Below, piece after piece: positions 22,601 through 34,330 of a stretch of 64,000 bases of DNA. The position numbers and the translations under genes are program-made. The notes under the pieces are model-generated. The model did not search any database, had not been told where the DNA came from, and saw only the letters and a list, made by a program, of their open reading frames with translations. Source of the stretch: Zygnema cylindricum (taxonomy: Eukaryota > Streptophyta > Zygnematophyceae > Zygnematales > Zygnemataceae); NCBI GenBank assembly GCA_037447655.1, contig JBBHKE010002380.1:153470-217469 (forward strand). The letters run 5' to 3'. The first letter of the stretch is position 1. Each line of letters opens with the position of its first letter.

Positions 22601-25600
22601 TCCAGACTCAGGAATAGCGTACACAATAGTGCTTCTGTGTTCGTCACCTGCGTAACAATGTACAGCCGGCGTGTCTTTTCGTCTCCGAAGTCTGAATCAT
22701 CGTCTGTGGTCTCCTCCCGCCTGTTTTCACAGCCCAAGTTACAAAATATCCATACAGACTTCAAAACCTGTGAAAGTTGCCTTAAAGAAGAAACCACGAG
22801 TGCTACGTTTCTCAAGACCAAGCAGATAAATCTTTAAAAAAACAAAAAATAAGTCTTTAAAAAGGGCGGTAATTGACCTAACATCTCTGCGTGACAAACT
22901 AGCAGTCGAAGCCTTACAGTTTGGAAACCGCATGTCGAGTTGGCCGCAGTTCGAGCTCCTCATCCAGCTGAAAGGTATCCTCTGCTTCGCTCCTATTACC
23001 AGAAGCATGAGCTTGCGATTGCGAAGCAAATGCAGCACTGAGCCCTCCCGCTTCTCCAGCCAATCGAGACCCCTGTGGCCGCTTTATAGATCCACTACGC
23101 CTCTTAATTGCACTCCGCGCAATGTGGCCCTCTGTATCGGTTTCATCATCTGCCATGACTCCAATATCAATTTCTGAATCCCTGTGCAACCCTTGAACTG
23201 ACCCCATACTGTCCACTTTGCTGTGTGACCTGGAAGTTATTGGAGTTTTTGCAACGCCTACCCAGCCCTCTGATACATCTGGAGATCCCATATCTGAGAC
23301 TGCACTTGCTTGAGGCTTGGAACTTCCCTCTCCCTTGTCAACTTCTGTAGCTTTTTCACTGGGTGAGTTAATAACTACATGCTCTGAAAAACTGCTAACG
23401 CCATGCTGCTGGTCAGATACTTCTGAAGCCGCAATTCCTCGACGTACAGCACCTTCAGATTCTGCAAGCCCCTCCGTTCGCTGTACCTCTACTTCAAAAC
23501 CGACTTCTCTACTTCGTGCCTCCTCCCCAGCACTTCCCTCATGCCTACTGTCAACTGTTTTTAGGCCATTCATTCCCTTCGCCTCGGCACCTTCCCTCTC
23601 ACCCTCGGCACCTTCATTGGCGTCTTTCACATATCTATTTTTGGCATTTGCTTCGTCTTTGATAGTGTCTCCCATTGCTCCCTGATTACTCCGTGTTTGA
23701 CTTTCTATAGGTTCTTGGCAGTGCCCAATAGTACTCACTCCTCCATGAAGCTCGTTTTCTAGTCCTCTAGTATCATTATGCAGTGGTTTCAGCAAATCCT
23801 GGGAAGGTTCTTCCCCCAAAACTCCTGTTTGATCCTCGACTCTCAGTTTCCCTTCAGTTGCTACTCCTGAAACCTCTCTAGGAGTCTTACCTTCAGAAGA
23901 ATCTCCACCCTCTGCCTTTTCTACACTCCCTCCCATGTTCTCCGGCATAGGCTCCTCCAGTGGTTCTAGTCTTTCAACCTTGCCCTCCGTGTTTGCCACA
24001 GCCTCCTCCCCGGCTTCCCTCTGCCTTTCTCCTGAACTAACTCTCACCTCCTCTTTCTGCAAGTTTTGGCTTGATCTCTCTGGTCCTGCATCAGATAAAT
24101 CTCTGGTTTCCTCTACAGCAGCATCACCAGCCGCTTCAGTTTTTTCTGATGAAGCCTTTGCTTCCATCCCTCCATCAACTTCTGGTGGGGATAGAGAATG
24201 GGCTGCAAGGAGGGACGGAGGCAGTAACCACTTGTCCCAGTCATCCTTGCGGCGTAACTTGTCATCCTGCAACCAACTCCTACAGCTGAAATTAGCGGCT
24301 GAAACTGCCCACAACCTCTCACTGCAAAATTTAACGGCTAAAACCGTACATCAAAGCTCAATGACTTGAAAACTTATAACTCAAAAGTGATAGCCTGTAT
24401 ACCAGAGCTGCACAGATTCATGTGCTCCTGGATGCAAACACCAACATTTTGTGAGAATGGTTGTAAGGTGGCATGCTCAAAGTGATGCAGTCCATGTCAT
24501 AAAGTAATAAACAGGATAATACAAACAAACAAGGAACCGATTCTGATGAAAAAAAATAAGAAACTCAGTAAACGTATATATGCAAGTATCAGTATTCTGG
24601 AAAGAAAGCTATTAGCAACAAAGCGTACAATATGCTCCGAAGGAACTTAGGAACTGGCGCAGTTCATGTCAATCAACCAAAGAAGCCCTGGATTAAAGCC
24701 AACTATTTTTACACAAGCAGATTTTGTAAAAGTTGGCCATGGTCTTGTTCCAATGAGATGACTAGCAAAAATAAATTTGCTAGTCATAAATAAATTTTCT
24801 GTAACAAATAAAGCCTGATGCACGACACACTGTGCTTCAGTCTGTCTACTTCCAGACTTTGAAACTCTGAAAGGTAGTGAGGGTGCTCTCTCAGAACCAG
24901 CACATAATCAACATTAATGAACAGGAGTTTCAGGCTTAGCTTTGCGTGTAACAACATTATGTCGAGTTCATTTTGCCTAGCAGCTATTCCAGTCTTAAAG
25001 TGGATGCGCATGTCAAGCACAACCAGCCTGCATGCTTTGCTTTTCACATTCACAATCAAAATTCGCAAGCCTATATGGCTCATAAGCCATCCAGTTTCCC
25101 AATAACAAGGACCCCTAGGTGTCTTCACCACAAAAAAGGGAATGTTGACCACCAAATTTTGGATACGCAGTCATGAATTAAAATTAGTGAGACCACCTGT
25201 CATTGTTTCAAAAATCTACAATTAAAAACTTTCACGTGGGCAAAAAATTGCAAAAAGGAAATGGGATCCCTGAGGTTGGCATAGGGCCCAAATTTGTACA
25301 GGCTGTTAACAACAAGGCAAGGTTCATCAACAAGTCGTCACCTGAACCTCGAGAAAAGTCGAGTCCTTAAGAGCATCCACAATCAAGGAAGGATCCCCTG
25401 TCATCATCCGGACCTGCATAAAAGAATCTTCCAACATCACGTAGTCAGCACAAAGCCATTGTAATCAGCTGAAGCATAGGCCTGAAACAGCAAATTGTCT
25501 CTTTCAAAGATAAACCAGCATCGCTGCACGGCCTTACCCGGTTGAAAGCAGCAATAACAGCGATTGGAATGAAGCCCTGATCATCCATCTTGGATCGTAG

Positions 25601-28600
25601 GAAAATATCTCGACACAAATTCTCTATGCTGTACCATCCACAACCGAAACACGTACTTATTGCTCGTCACACCACTTAATTTAACATTTTTATGAGTTTG
25701 TCATCCTTCCTAGCCAGCAACAACAAGAGTGAATACAACTTCCCAACATCTGACCCCAAACTGACATTCACTGACTGAGGTATATCATTTTGCATTTGCT
25801 GCCTCATGATCTGGCAAAAAAAATGTTCGATATATTGTATCCTCCAAATGACCTGCGAGCAGAATAGAATAGAACTCAAATTTGCCAAACCTGAAATAAG
25901 TTTCTCCGACTTTTTGCCCAAAGCACTTCCCCACTTTCACCATCTAGCCTGCAAATTTCCACCACAATGATCAACTTGCCTGAAGTAGTACTCAATTTGT
26001 TTCAGCAGCATCACTCGCAAAGAAGTTGATGCATCAGAGCCTGCTCCTGGTAGCAGAGCAGTTGCGGGGTATGGCGCAAAAAAGGTGGCCCCCCCAGCTC
26101 CTCTGCCTGCTCCTGGAGCCATACTTGGCACGGCTCCAGCCGGTACAAAATACATGCCAGGAGCTCCTGTTCAGACACCCGCCTCCCAAAACTGTATGCT
26201 GAGGACTACCACCAAAACCTCACTGATCCCTTTAAATAATTATACTGTTCCTCTCCCAGCACACTTATCTCACCATTTTAATTTAAAACAAAACTCCAAA
26301 GACACCTGGCCAATTACGCACAACTGGCAGTAAACACATGACAACTATACGGATAGTAATTAAAGCCCATAAAAACGAGCCCAGACACAAGCAATGAGCC
26401 CTGAGCCCACACGGCCGCCCACCCTAAGCCTGTTCTTTCAGCTTAGCACATGTACATAATTACAGCATGAAAAGACTAGATCTGCATAACTTCAGGAAGA
26501 TGAGACATTCTCACAATGACAATTTTTTCTCCCAAGACGTAGAGCAATTCCTACAAAACTGGCAGCAGTACAAAATTCACTAACATGTTGTTTGGCAACC
26601 CTGTTTAGGTTGCGCCAATTTTAGACACCTGCACTCGAAAAAAGTCCATGGCAACTTCGTCCATCCAATCCTCTCAAGTTGTGCATAGAATATTGTGGTC
26701 CTAGTAATATAGAAGATTCCAGTCCAAACTAATTACTGGTGGCCAGAGTAACGTTCCTCCCCCTTTATGTCACACCAAAGACCATTGGCTGTCTACCGAG
26801 CCTTGGCAAAGCCTCACATGCCACGACAACTTCGCCTTGCCATGTAGCTGTTCCCTAAAACCTTTATGAGCATTTACACTCCAGCCTTTCAGCCCATTCC
26901 TTTGTGTAAAATTTTTCAAAAACCTTTTCTAACAATCCCTAGTAAGATTCTGAAATTCTCCCACTCTGGCATTGATACTCAGTTTATGACATATCTCCAA
27001 ACAAAGAAACGCTCATGTATCCACTATTTTCATAAGCGTAAACCAACAGAGCCTCAAACTGTCACAAGTCCGACAGACATATCCTTAAGAAACAAGCAGA
27101 AACTACAAAGCTCTCCTTTTTCCAGCCTGCTACAGTGTTGTAAATAAAGTCAATTGCCCTAGCCATGCCACAAGCGTGAAATATTGCCCCCAACGTTTCA
27201 TCACATTTAACCTTAATCCTAAAGATCCGGCCTTTTTGTTTTTCCTGTGTCATATACAACTTATCACATTGGCATACTTGCAGTAAAATCTTGTCACTCA
27301 TGGTATTTTCTTAAACCCTCGTCCACTTAGACGTATTACATTTCCAACAGGATAGTCATATGCAGAAAGGCATTGACATTCTCCAAAGCCGAGATTCCAT
27401 TTTCTTATAGAAGCATGTGACTAAACCACAGCTTCTCTGGTAAAACCCTGGTAACCTCACAAAACATCCTACATTTCTGAAAATCTCGTCCCAACTACAA
27501 CATAGATTGTCAAAATAGAGAATGTCTTAGAGTGACTTGTTTAGCATTATCTGCGCTGGCTCCAGATGTCCGCTCTATCATACCGCCATAAATGATCCAT
27601 TTTGTTTCCCCTTACTCTTGGACTATCCACACAAGTATGTAAAACAAAAAACCTAAACCCTGGCTAAACCTCGACAAATCAGCAGCTCTCCGCTGCTCAC
27701 TTAATAACCTCACGAATTTCACCTAAAGCACACCATAATTCTTGGCATACCGCAAAGTATATGCACTTCAACTGTTTTTGTTCCTCATTCAGTTCCCGTA
27801 ATCCTGTCTTGGTCCCAACTCGCTACTGAAAAGCAATGACAAGCTTCGTCTCAGCACTCCCCATTATCTGTTTCTGAGATCATTTTCATCACTTCCCTCG
27901 CTGAGAAGTTTCAACTTCTGAGCTGGCCCACCTTTATGCGTCAAGTCACCAATCATCTCTTTCCTAGATATATGATTTAGCACTTTCGGCTCCTGCACTT
28001 GCTTGTGCCATTGAAAACGGAGAGTTCATACGCATAGTGATGACGTTTTGAACCTTCATTATTTAACTGACACATGGCAAGTCTTACCTAGAGCTGCTGC
28101 AAAACTCGCTTGCTGGTTAGCCCCGAAGACGTTCCTCTTATAATTGCTTCTTCCACTTCCACGTCCTCCTCCCACTCCTTCCATTGGTGTGGCTCCATTT
28201 GCACTACTAGGCCCCGCACCTCTCGTAGCCCCCTGAGAGAAATTCCTATGGGCCCACCCTCCTGCCACGGATTGCCCACTACTCCCCCTTCCCTGATCTC
28301 GGGCACCACCCCTTCGACCACCAGCTTGATTAACAAAACCTCTCTGTCCATGGACTGGCTTCATTTGTCCGTTCCTTTCCGAAGCAGGAACTGTATTTCG
28401 TATAACAACTTGGCCCTCCCCGTTATGTGCCCCTGTTGACTTGCCAGCCCCGGACGCTGGAACATCTGCCCCTCCACTTGCATTTCCAGGTACCGTTGGG
28501 GCAGTTGTGAGGGGAGGAGCCTGAGTACCCGAAGTATTTGTCTGTTGCGAGAGAACAGCCCGTGTTTTGACCCCTTGCTTCTGCCTCAAAGAAGTTTGAT

Positions 28601-30603
28601 TTGTTTCTCCAGAAGTTGCATTCACCACAATCCTTTGTGGAACCACAGGCTGCCAAACCTGAATGAAAGTGACATCACAAATGCCATTGTCAGCTTAACC
28701 ATTACAAGTTTAGGAAAATTGTAGCGTGGTACTTTAGTGTTATTAATTTTAATTTAGGTCCGAGCGACATGGACAATTTTCAAACGCTTACCAAATTAGT
28801 GTTAAGAAAATTAACATTAGTTTTATTCGACCAAAAAGCACTGGCGCTGAATTAGTGTTACTAACGCTAAGAGCGATACACAGAGTTAGCTTACAAAAGA
28901 GCAACAAGCAGAGCCTATACTTCAAATGCTTGTTAACAGATTCACGAATACAACTCTTCTCTAAGAACAGAAATGACCACCTTCAGCAACATTGCTTGCC
29001 ATTCTTATGATAACACGTACATTTACACAATCACTATCCAAGCTGAGAAAACTGTACAATAGTGAAGAATTCTACAAGTAATGATAAAAAACAGGGGCCA
29101 GAAAGAGCCCATCCTCCAACAACAATGAAACTGTGGACACAAAACGAATGCCAACAGAAGCCCATACTTTTACCTTGCATTCAAACGGAAACACATTTCA
29201 TGTAATACAAAACCACTGTTTGAGAATCCATCGAGCAATACCAGCGTAAGAAACACACACACACACACACACACACACACCTGTTCTGTAGATCCTCCGT
29301 TCCCAGACCCTTTCACATCATCTGATTTTTGCCGTGCATCTGCCAGGGCTGGCCAGGCCACTGCTCCCCCCATGACCGCCGAGTTCGCGGGCTTCAAAAC
29401 TGAAGGCACAGGCTTTCCCCAAGCGGGTTTTGCGGGTTTTGTCTCCTTGCCAGCATTTGTTTCCGTGTCCCTCTTGTTCTCTCCCTTGGCGACCTGCGCC
29501 GACTGTCCTGCTCCTTTCTTTCCACTCTCATCTCCTCCACTACCCTTTCCATCACTACTCCCTGAAACGACAGCTGCTTTTTTCTTGCTCTCTCCTGTGG
29601 CTTCCGAATGTGCAGCCTTATTTCCTTTTCCCCCGTGCTTTCCACCTCCACTGTGATTGTGAAACTTTCCACCGCCTCCACCAGCCCCATTTCCCCTCTG
29701 AGGACCAGCACTGCCTCTATGGTGACCAGGTCCAGCTCCACCTGCTTCATTGCCAGCGGCTACTCTCGCACTATTACGTGGAGGGAGTAGCTTAGGTTCC
29801 TTGACGGAAATGCCAGTAGACGAAGATAATGAAGCTTTGGTACCTTCCGAAGCAGAGACAGAAGCAGCAGCAGACGAGGCGGGGGGAGCTCCAGAGGACG
29901 CTGATGCAACACCCACTCGACCTTTTGAAGGGTCGGACTTAACAACTTGCAACCAAGCTCCTCGAGGTCGTGATGTACTGACTGTGCCATTGCTTTGTTT
30001 CCGATTACTGCCTGTCTCACCTGCATCTTTTTTGTGTCCTGATGAAGGAGCAGAAACAGAAGCAGTTACAGTTGTACTTCCACATGCTACAGTTTCAGCT
30101 GGAGTCGTAGCTGGGGCTGGGGCTGGAGTTGGAGCCACTGCCACCGCTTCTGCTACCGCTGCTGCTGGAGCTGCAGCAGCAACTGGAACAGGAGCCGACG
30201 CCAAAGCGGGAGCTGTAGCAAGAGCTGTGACAGGAGCCGGAACCGGAGCTGAAGCTGGAGATGTAGCAGGAGCTGAAGTTGGAGATGTAGCAGGAGCTGA
30301 AGCTGGAGATGTAGCAGGAGCTGGAGCAACAGCTGTAGCAGCAGCAGGAGCTGGAGCCGGGGCTGTTGCTGGTGCTGGTGCTGGAGCAGGATCAGGTGCT
30401 GCAGCTGGAGCCAATGCTGGCTGGCTAGCCAGTAGTTTCTCAGCAGGAGCTTCTACAGGTACTGTACTTGCTGGCTTCTCAGAAAGATCTACGGAGTTGG
30501 TCTCAGCTACACCTGCTGACACAGGAACAGAATCAGATGCAGGAGAGGGCGCAGGCGTTTCCGCCATGGTCGCCGAGCTCTCCTGACTGACCTCTGATGG
30601 CAT
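16645..30603 (-). CDS. LARP1: La-related protein 1 (LARP1), 14 exons
   Basis: Minus-strand exons: 30603-29281, 28658-28088, 26166-25980, 25628-25538, 25413-25342, 24266-22918, 22720-22648, 21520-21407, 21202-20856, 20533-20297, 19729-19666, 19089-18944, 18607-18503, 16993-16645. All phases agree and sum to 5028 nt, 1675 residues. The N-terminus is low-complexity Ala/Pro/Ser, then KPAWGKP and [10 protein letters not shown] typical of plant LARP1. The La motif follows ([40 protein letters not shown]). An acidic middle is followed by [15 protein letters not shown] and [13 protein letters not shown]. The C-terminal DM15 repeats include [44 protein letters not shown] and [18 protein letters not shown]1 binds mRNA caps and 5'TOP or poly(A) ends downstream of TOR; plant LARP1 also acts in heat-induced mRNA decay. 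A start at 30567 (MAETP, better ATG context) is an alternative. Confidence 0.94.
16994..18502 (-). other. LARP1: AT-rich last intron of LARP1
   Basis: A 1.5-kb intron before the terminal exon, very AT-rich from 17200 to 18360 with many TAATAATA-type runs. I see no gene or transposon ends in it. Confidence 0.6.
25629..25979 (-). other. GC-AG intron inside the LARP1 La motif
   Basis: The exon ends TACTTCAG and the intron begins GCAAGT, the classic GC-donor consensus. Joining to CATAGAGAATTTG at 25628 restores Y-Y-F-S-I-E-N-L, matching the near-invariant YYFSxxNL of La motifs. The nearby GTTGAT alternative would break both motif and phase. Confidence 0.85.
28735..28885. mobile_element. Degenerate MITE remnant in LARP1 intron 1
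   Basis: Contains TTAGTGTTATTAATTTTAAT, GGTCCGAGCGACATGGACAA and GTGTTACTAACGCTAAGAGC. The words TTAATTCTAATTTAGGTGTGAGC at 6970-7000 and CGCTCGGACCTAAATTAGAT at 44465-44490 belong to the same subfamily. Borders not sharp. Confidence 0.45.
29253..29280. repeat. (AC)14 microsatellite forming the LARP1 intron 1 donor
   Basis: Fourteen AC units on the plus strand, i.e. (GT)14 in LARP1 sense, starting directly after exon base 29281 (CAG). The splice donor is therefore the first GT of a microsatellite. Confidence 0.95.
30190..30420 (-). repeat. LARP1: Coding minisatellite for Ala/Pro-rich repeats in LARP1
   Basis: Within LARP1 exon 1, units near 15-30 bp encode variants of [11 protein letters not shown] and APAPA. 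Such tracts expand by slippage. The plus-strand frame opposite (29750-30586) is a by-product of the biased composition. Confidence 0.8.
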
Positions 30604-31970
30604 CTTATGCACCCCAAGGCCTTGCCAGGTGCGCTGTCTGTTCACGAACTTCTAAAGAATTTTACAGCCACTCCCTGCACTCGAATAATATACACGTGCG
30701 AAGAGGCCACTCGCAACCCGCTAAACTCGGCGCCACGTGGCAGAGGGGAAGCTGTGCGACGCCATAGCAGCAGAGAGAGGCTGGGCGCGAAAAGAGAGAA
30801 TCAAATTGGCAAAGGGTGCGCTTTAGGGCAAAGATTCGGATGGGGCTACGGATGTCGAGGATGGATTGCGTGCGGCCCAGGCGTCACATATCGCTCTGTT
30901 AGGAACTTCCGATTTCGGATGAGAGTGTACGAATGACCAAAAAAAAAGGTACAGGCAGACGGAACGCTGCACAGGAAGAATTCCCAGATCCATGCTACAG
31001 ATAGTCTTAGAGAACGGGTCTGCAGGAAGGGCACCGTAGAACAGCAGATTACAGCACGTACATGCACCCTCAAGTTCACATAAAAGGATAAACGTAGCAA
31101 CAGACAATTTGCACCGGATCGCCCCGTTCATCAATGGTTTATTTAATTGTATTTTAGCTGGCAAATCGCACTGAAGCATACAGTAACGATTAACGAATGA
31201 CGGAACTCCAGTAAATTTGAACCAGTTTGTTAACCGGTTCGTTAGCCAGGTTGTCATTACATATCCTGTAATTTAGTTATTGGTTGGAAATCATAAAGGA
31301 CATTTTTCCGAACGTTAGTAATGCCAGTTATTTTTCCCTCTGAATCCTAGGGCCCGTGCTAGATATTCGGAATTACCATGATGTCTTCAGCATTTTTTAC
31401 AAACGTCGGTTCGCGGGAATAAATTCAGCGAATTGGCGTATCTAACTATTGGCGCAACACGTAGCAATTTTCGTGCACCGACTTCCCTATTACAGCATAT
31501 CCGATTGATTTAAGAATCATTACCCGGTGCATTGGCATCTTAGGGTGAAGTTCCATCGGGAAATTCTGTAATTGTACGGCCAACATTGCAGTATGCCACA
31601 TTTTGAACGACGCACATATTTTGTAATCCACGTGTTTGAGATTGAGTGGTACCACGTAAGTTAAGATCGGATATTGATAATCGTCAATGATTTTTACACC
31701 GACCAATTCTAACTTAAAATCTTCATTTGCGTACCCATGTACGTGCGTACCAGGTCATTGTACACCACAACTTTTGTCCTCTTTGCAAACTCCTTGTCAA
31801 ATAGCAGCTCATTTTTATTAGGGTTCCTGTTTTTTCGCGTGACGAATGAGCATTTCCAGAAATAGTGTTACGAATGAGCGCTAACCAAAATAGCGTGATG
31901 AAAGTGCGTTACAAGATTACTTTTGTGATTTCGGTTGTATTTTTGAATGTATAAAATCATGTGCGATTTT
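30604..31970. other. LARP1 upstream region
   Basis: GC-rich from about 30700 to 30900 (CACGTGGC at 30732, GCGCGAAAAG), consistent with a promoter and 5' UTR, then ordinary AT-rich DNA. CACGTG is a G-box core, a common plant promoter element; whether it is used is unknown. No gene seen. Confidence 0.4.
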
Positions 31971-31974
31971 TTTT

Positions 31975-32270
31975 TATTTCTGTTGGTTGCCGTTTTGACA
32001 CGTATGTTCATTATCCAGCGTGTCGCGGCTCAAATTTTTCTGTAAATGGTGATGTACCTCTCGAGGTACACGAATGAATATCCAACGGTCATTGTTACCT
32101 CCCCGACCTTTGGAGCATATTGGCAAGATTCTCTGTAATGTTGTTCGATAATAAAAACAAAATAAGAGGTACGTCGTAGTACGGAGAGGTCCGGAAACAA
32201 CCTCACTTTTCGTCCGATGGAACTTCACCGTTATGCTGAGTTCCATTTGGGAAAAGTGAGGTTGTTTACA
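31975..32270. mobile_element. Inverted copy of the 13.1-kb repeat, joined head to head with a second copy
   Basis: Reverse-complement blocks of 13085-13395 (ATCCAGCGTGTCGCGGCTCA, TTGGCAAGATTCTCTGTAAT, AACAACCTCACTTTTCGTCC). At 32195-32275 the sequence turns around: AACAACCTCACTTTTC is followed by GAAAAGTGAGGTTGTTTAC, which starts a diverged copy running to about 32400. Confidence 0.6.
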
Positions 32271-32434
32271 AAATTTCGTACCTTTTCGTATCATGTCGTA
32301 CTATCTTTTTTATTTTTCCTGAAAAAAAACATTACAGAAGATCCTGCCAAGACTCTCCAAGTGTCCGGGCGCAAATATTTACCGTCGATCATATTCGGGT
32401 CCTCATCCGCCAAGCAAACTATCCATCTGGCTCT

Positions 32435-32492
32435 GTACTGTAGATGGCTAGCCACCTGCCCACCGACCTCCAGGAGGTGGCTGGCCATCTAG
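32435..32492. repeat. Imperfect hairpin
   Basis: AGATGGCTAGCCACCT and AGGTGGCTGGCCATCT form a 16-bp stem with one mismatch around a short loop. It lies among transposon remnants and is likely part of one. Confidence 0.6.
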
Positions 32493-32831
32493 AGAGCGTG
32501 TAAAATCTCTACACGTGGATGATATGTTTTCGTGCGACGATGGACTAGAGAGTTTCACACGTGGCAGAGGCCATACGCCTTCGAAAAAAGTGGTCCGTCC
32601 ACTTTAGTCCGCCAGAAGCCCAGAACATCTTCAGAGACAAGGGTGAAAAAGCAGCCGTAAAAAACGACAGAGCGTCTGCGAAGAAAAGGCGGTTTCTGTG
32701 GTGCAATGACATAGTACGCAGAATTCGTATCAGTGATATAGTACGAATGAACAAAATTTACATTGAATTGGTCGATCTTTGAAATCTTTGACGATTTTCA
32801 TTATATTAAATTGACGTAAACTTACGTGGTA

Positions 32832-33030
32832 CACCGCGAATCGTTATTAGCGTTGAGAAATTATTAGTGTAAAGAAAAAATTAGCGTCATTAATTCTAAT
32901 TTAGTGCCAGGACACGTGGCAGATTATGGTCCACGTCCTTAAATAGTGTAGTTTATTCTATTTAAGGTATTAATGTCAAAATTTTGAGGTGCCGATATAG
33001 AGTTCATAACGCTAATAACGATTCGCGGTG
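32832..33030. mobile_element. Mariner/Stowaway-type MITE, 199 bp, TA flanks
   Basis: Ends CACCGCGAATCGTTATTAGC and its complement GCTAATAACGATTCGCGGTG between TA dinucleotides. It is the same length as, and about 97% identical to, 50469-50667 (six differences counted by eye). No coding capacity. TA duplication and short size fit Tc1/mariner MITEs. Confidence 0.9.
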
Positions 33031-33171
33031 TACTACTCAGATCTTAACACATTTGTAAAAGCTTGTTTACAGGCACGACCCGATGGCACCAAGTCCTGAA
33101 TAGTACAGCCAGTAATGTTGTCCGTACAATTGCCGGAGCCTCCCCATGGAACACTGGTCTTAGGGTACTTT

Positions 33172-33970
33172 CGCATGTAACCGAAACTTAGTCTTGTTAC
33201 TTTGTTTTTTAGCGAAGATTCTCCGTACAACCTTCAGAGCATTCGGACGGAAACGCAAATAACTTGGTACTTAAAAATGTGACTTAAGTAGACGTGTACG
33301 AAACAATGTGGCAGATGAAATGGTACACAAAATGAGGGGAAACTTCCACTCGGCTTCAATTTGAGGCGTCTTTCCGCATGCTGTACAATTTTTGTGACTT
33401 CGTTATGTCCGTACGCCACATTGTCGACGCGTCAAAACTCTAAATTACCTTTCGCTGACGCACAAAAATGCGGTTTCGTTTTTCGTTTTCCCAACTTGCT
33501 GACAGGTGCCCAATGTTTTTCCTACGCGTTATGTGTGAAGACACGTGTGTTTCAGAGAGACGACCAATGTACGTAAATCAGTGCACGGAAAACAATACGC
33601 ACAGGTAGGAAACGTGGAGAGTGATTTTTTTTTTGGTACTTCGCGCACAAAAATTGTAAAAAGCTTCTGACACGTGCAAAAGCGTCTGCCTATTCGCTTA
33701 CCTTATTAAACTTTATTTCAAATCACCTCGCGAGGTGATTTGAGGTAAAGTTTGAACATGTGTTGAAAGGACGCGAAAAGGGGTCGAAATGCGCTAGACG
33801 ACAAATTGCATCGTGCTAGACGACAAACTATTGTACTTTAAAAGGTAACGCAACTTGTACGGTGGTAATTTCTATTTTTTGGTACGGTTACGGATTTTCT
33901 CGTTTTTTTCTAAGTTATGGAGGAAAACGAAAGAAGATAACTTTAACTTTAGCACATGAGAAAGTACCCT
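33172..33970. mobile_element. Non-autonomous element with AGGGTACTTTCGCATGT ends (copy A)
   Basis: Left end AGGGTACTTTCGCATGTAAC, right end CACATGAGAAAGTACCCT. Contains TTTTTTAGCGAAGATTCTCC, a hairpin at 33708-33753, and GGTCGAAATGCGCTAGACGA, all shared with the larger copy B at 49138-51974. No transposase seen; superfamily not assigned. Confidence 0.65.
33708..33753. repeat. 46-bp near-perfect palindrome
   Basis: Centred at 33730/33731 on TCGCGA, with AAACTTTA and TAAAGTTT as outer arms; only two positions per arm fail to pair. A weaker version lies in copy B near 51463-51512. Confidence 0.85.
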
Positions 33971-34079
33971 TAGGGCGTGTTCCCATGTAACCGAAACTTT
34001 GAAATGTTACTTTGGATTTTAGCGCAGATTTTACGGTGTCTTTTCAAAGTGTTCCTATGTCAATCATTACTTGCGCCTT

Positions 34080-34330
34080 CATTACTTCAAATATGTGACA
34101 GGTGTAGACGTCTACAAAATATGGGACAACCTACGATAGTACGAAACGAAATGTAGACGACTACGAAACTTCCTAAAATTAGTGACGTCTACAAAAACGG
34201 CGACGGTTGTAGACGTCGAGTTTTTTGTGACATTGTAGATGTTTAGGGTTTTGTGACATTGCGAAGTCATGCTACCTTGCAAGGTCATGCTACCTTGTGA
34301 CGTCATCAACACGTAAACTTTACGCAATGG
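34080..34330. repeat. Cluster of TGTAGACGT-type words
   Basis: Repeats of GTGTAGACGTCTAC, GGTTGTAGACGTCG and TTGTGACATTGTAGATGTTT occur here and again at 49235-49395. They look like subterminal repeats of a DNA transposon related to the AGGGTACTTTCGC family. Confidence 0.55.

Noticed and set aside
23935-24369. 144-codon plus-strand frame
   Set aside because: Antisense shadow of the large LARP1 exon 24266-22918.
29750-30586. 278-codon plus-strand frame rich in Ala/Gly
   Set aside because: It is the antisense of LARP1 exon 1; the minus strand has the family motifs and matching splice phases.
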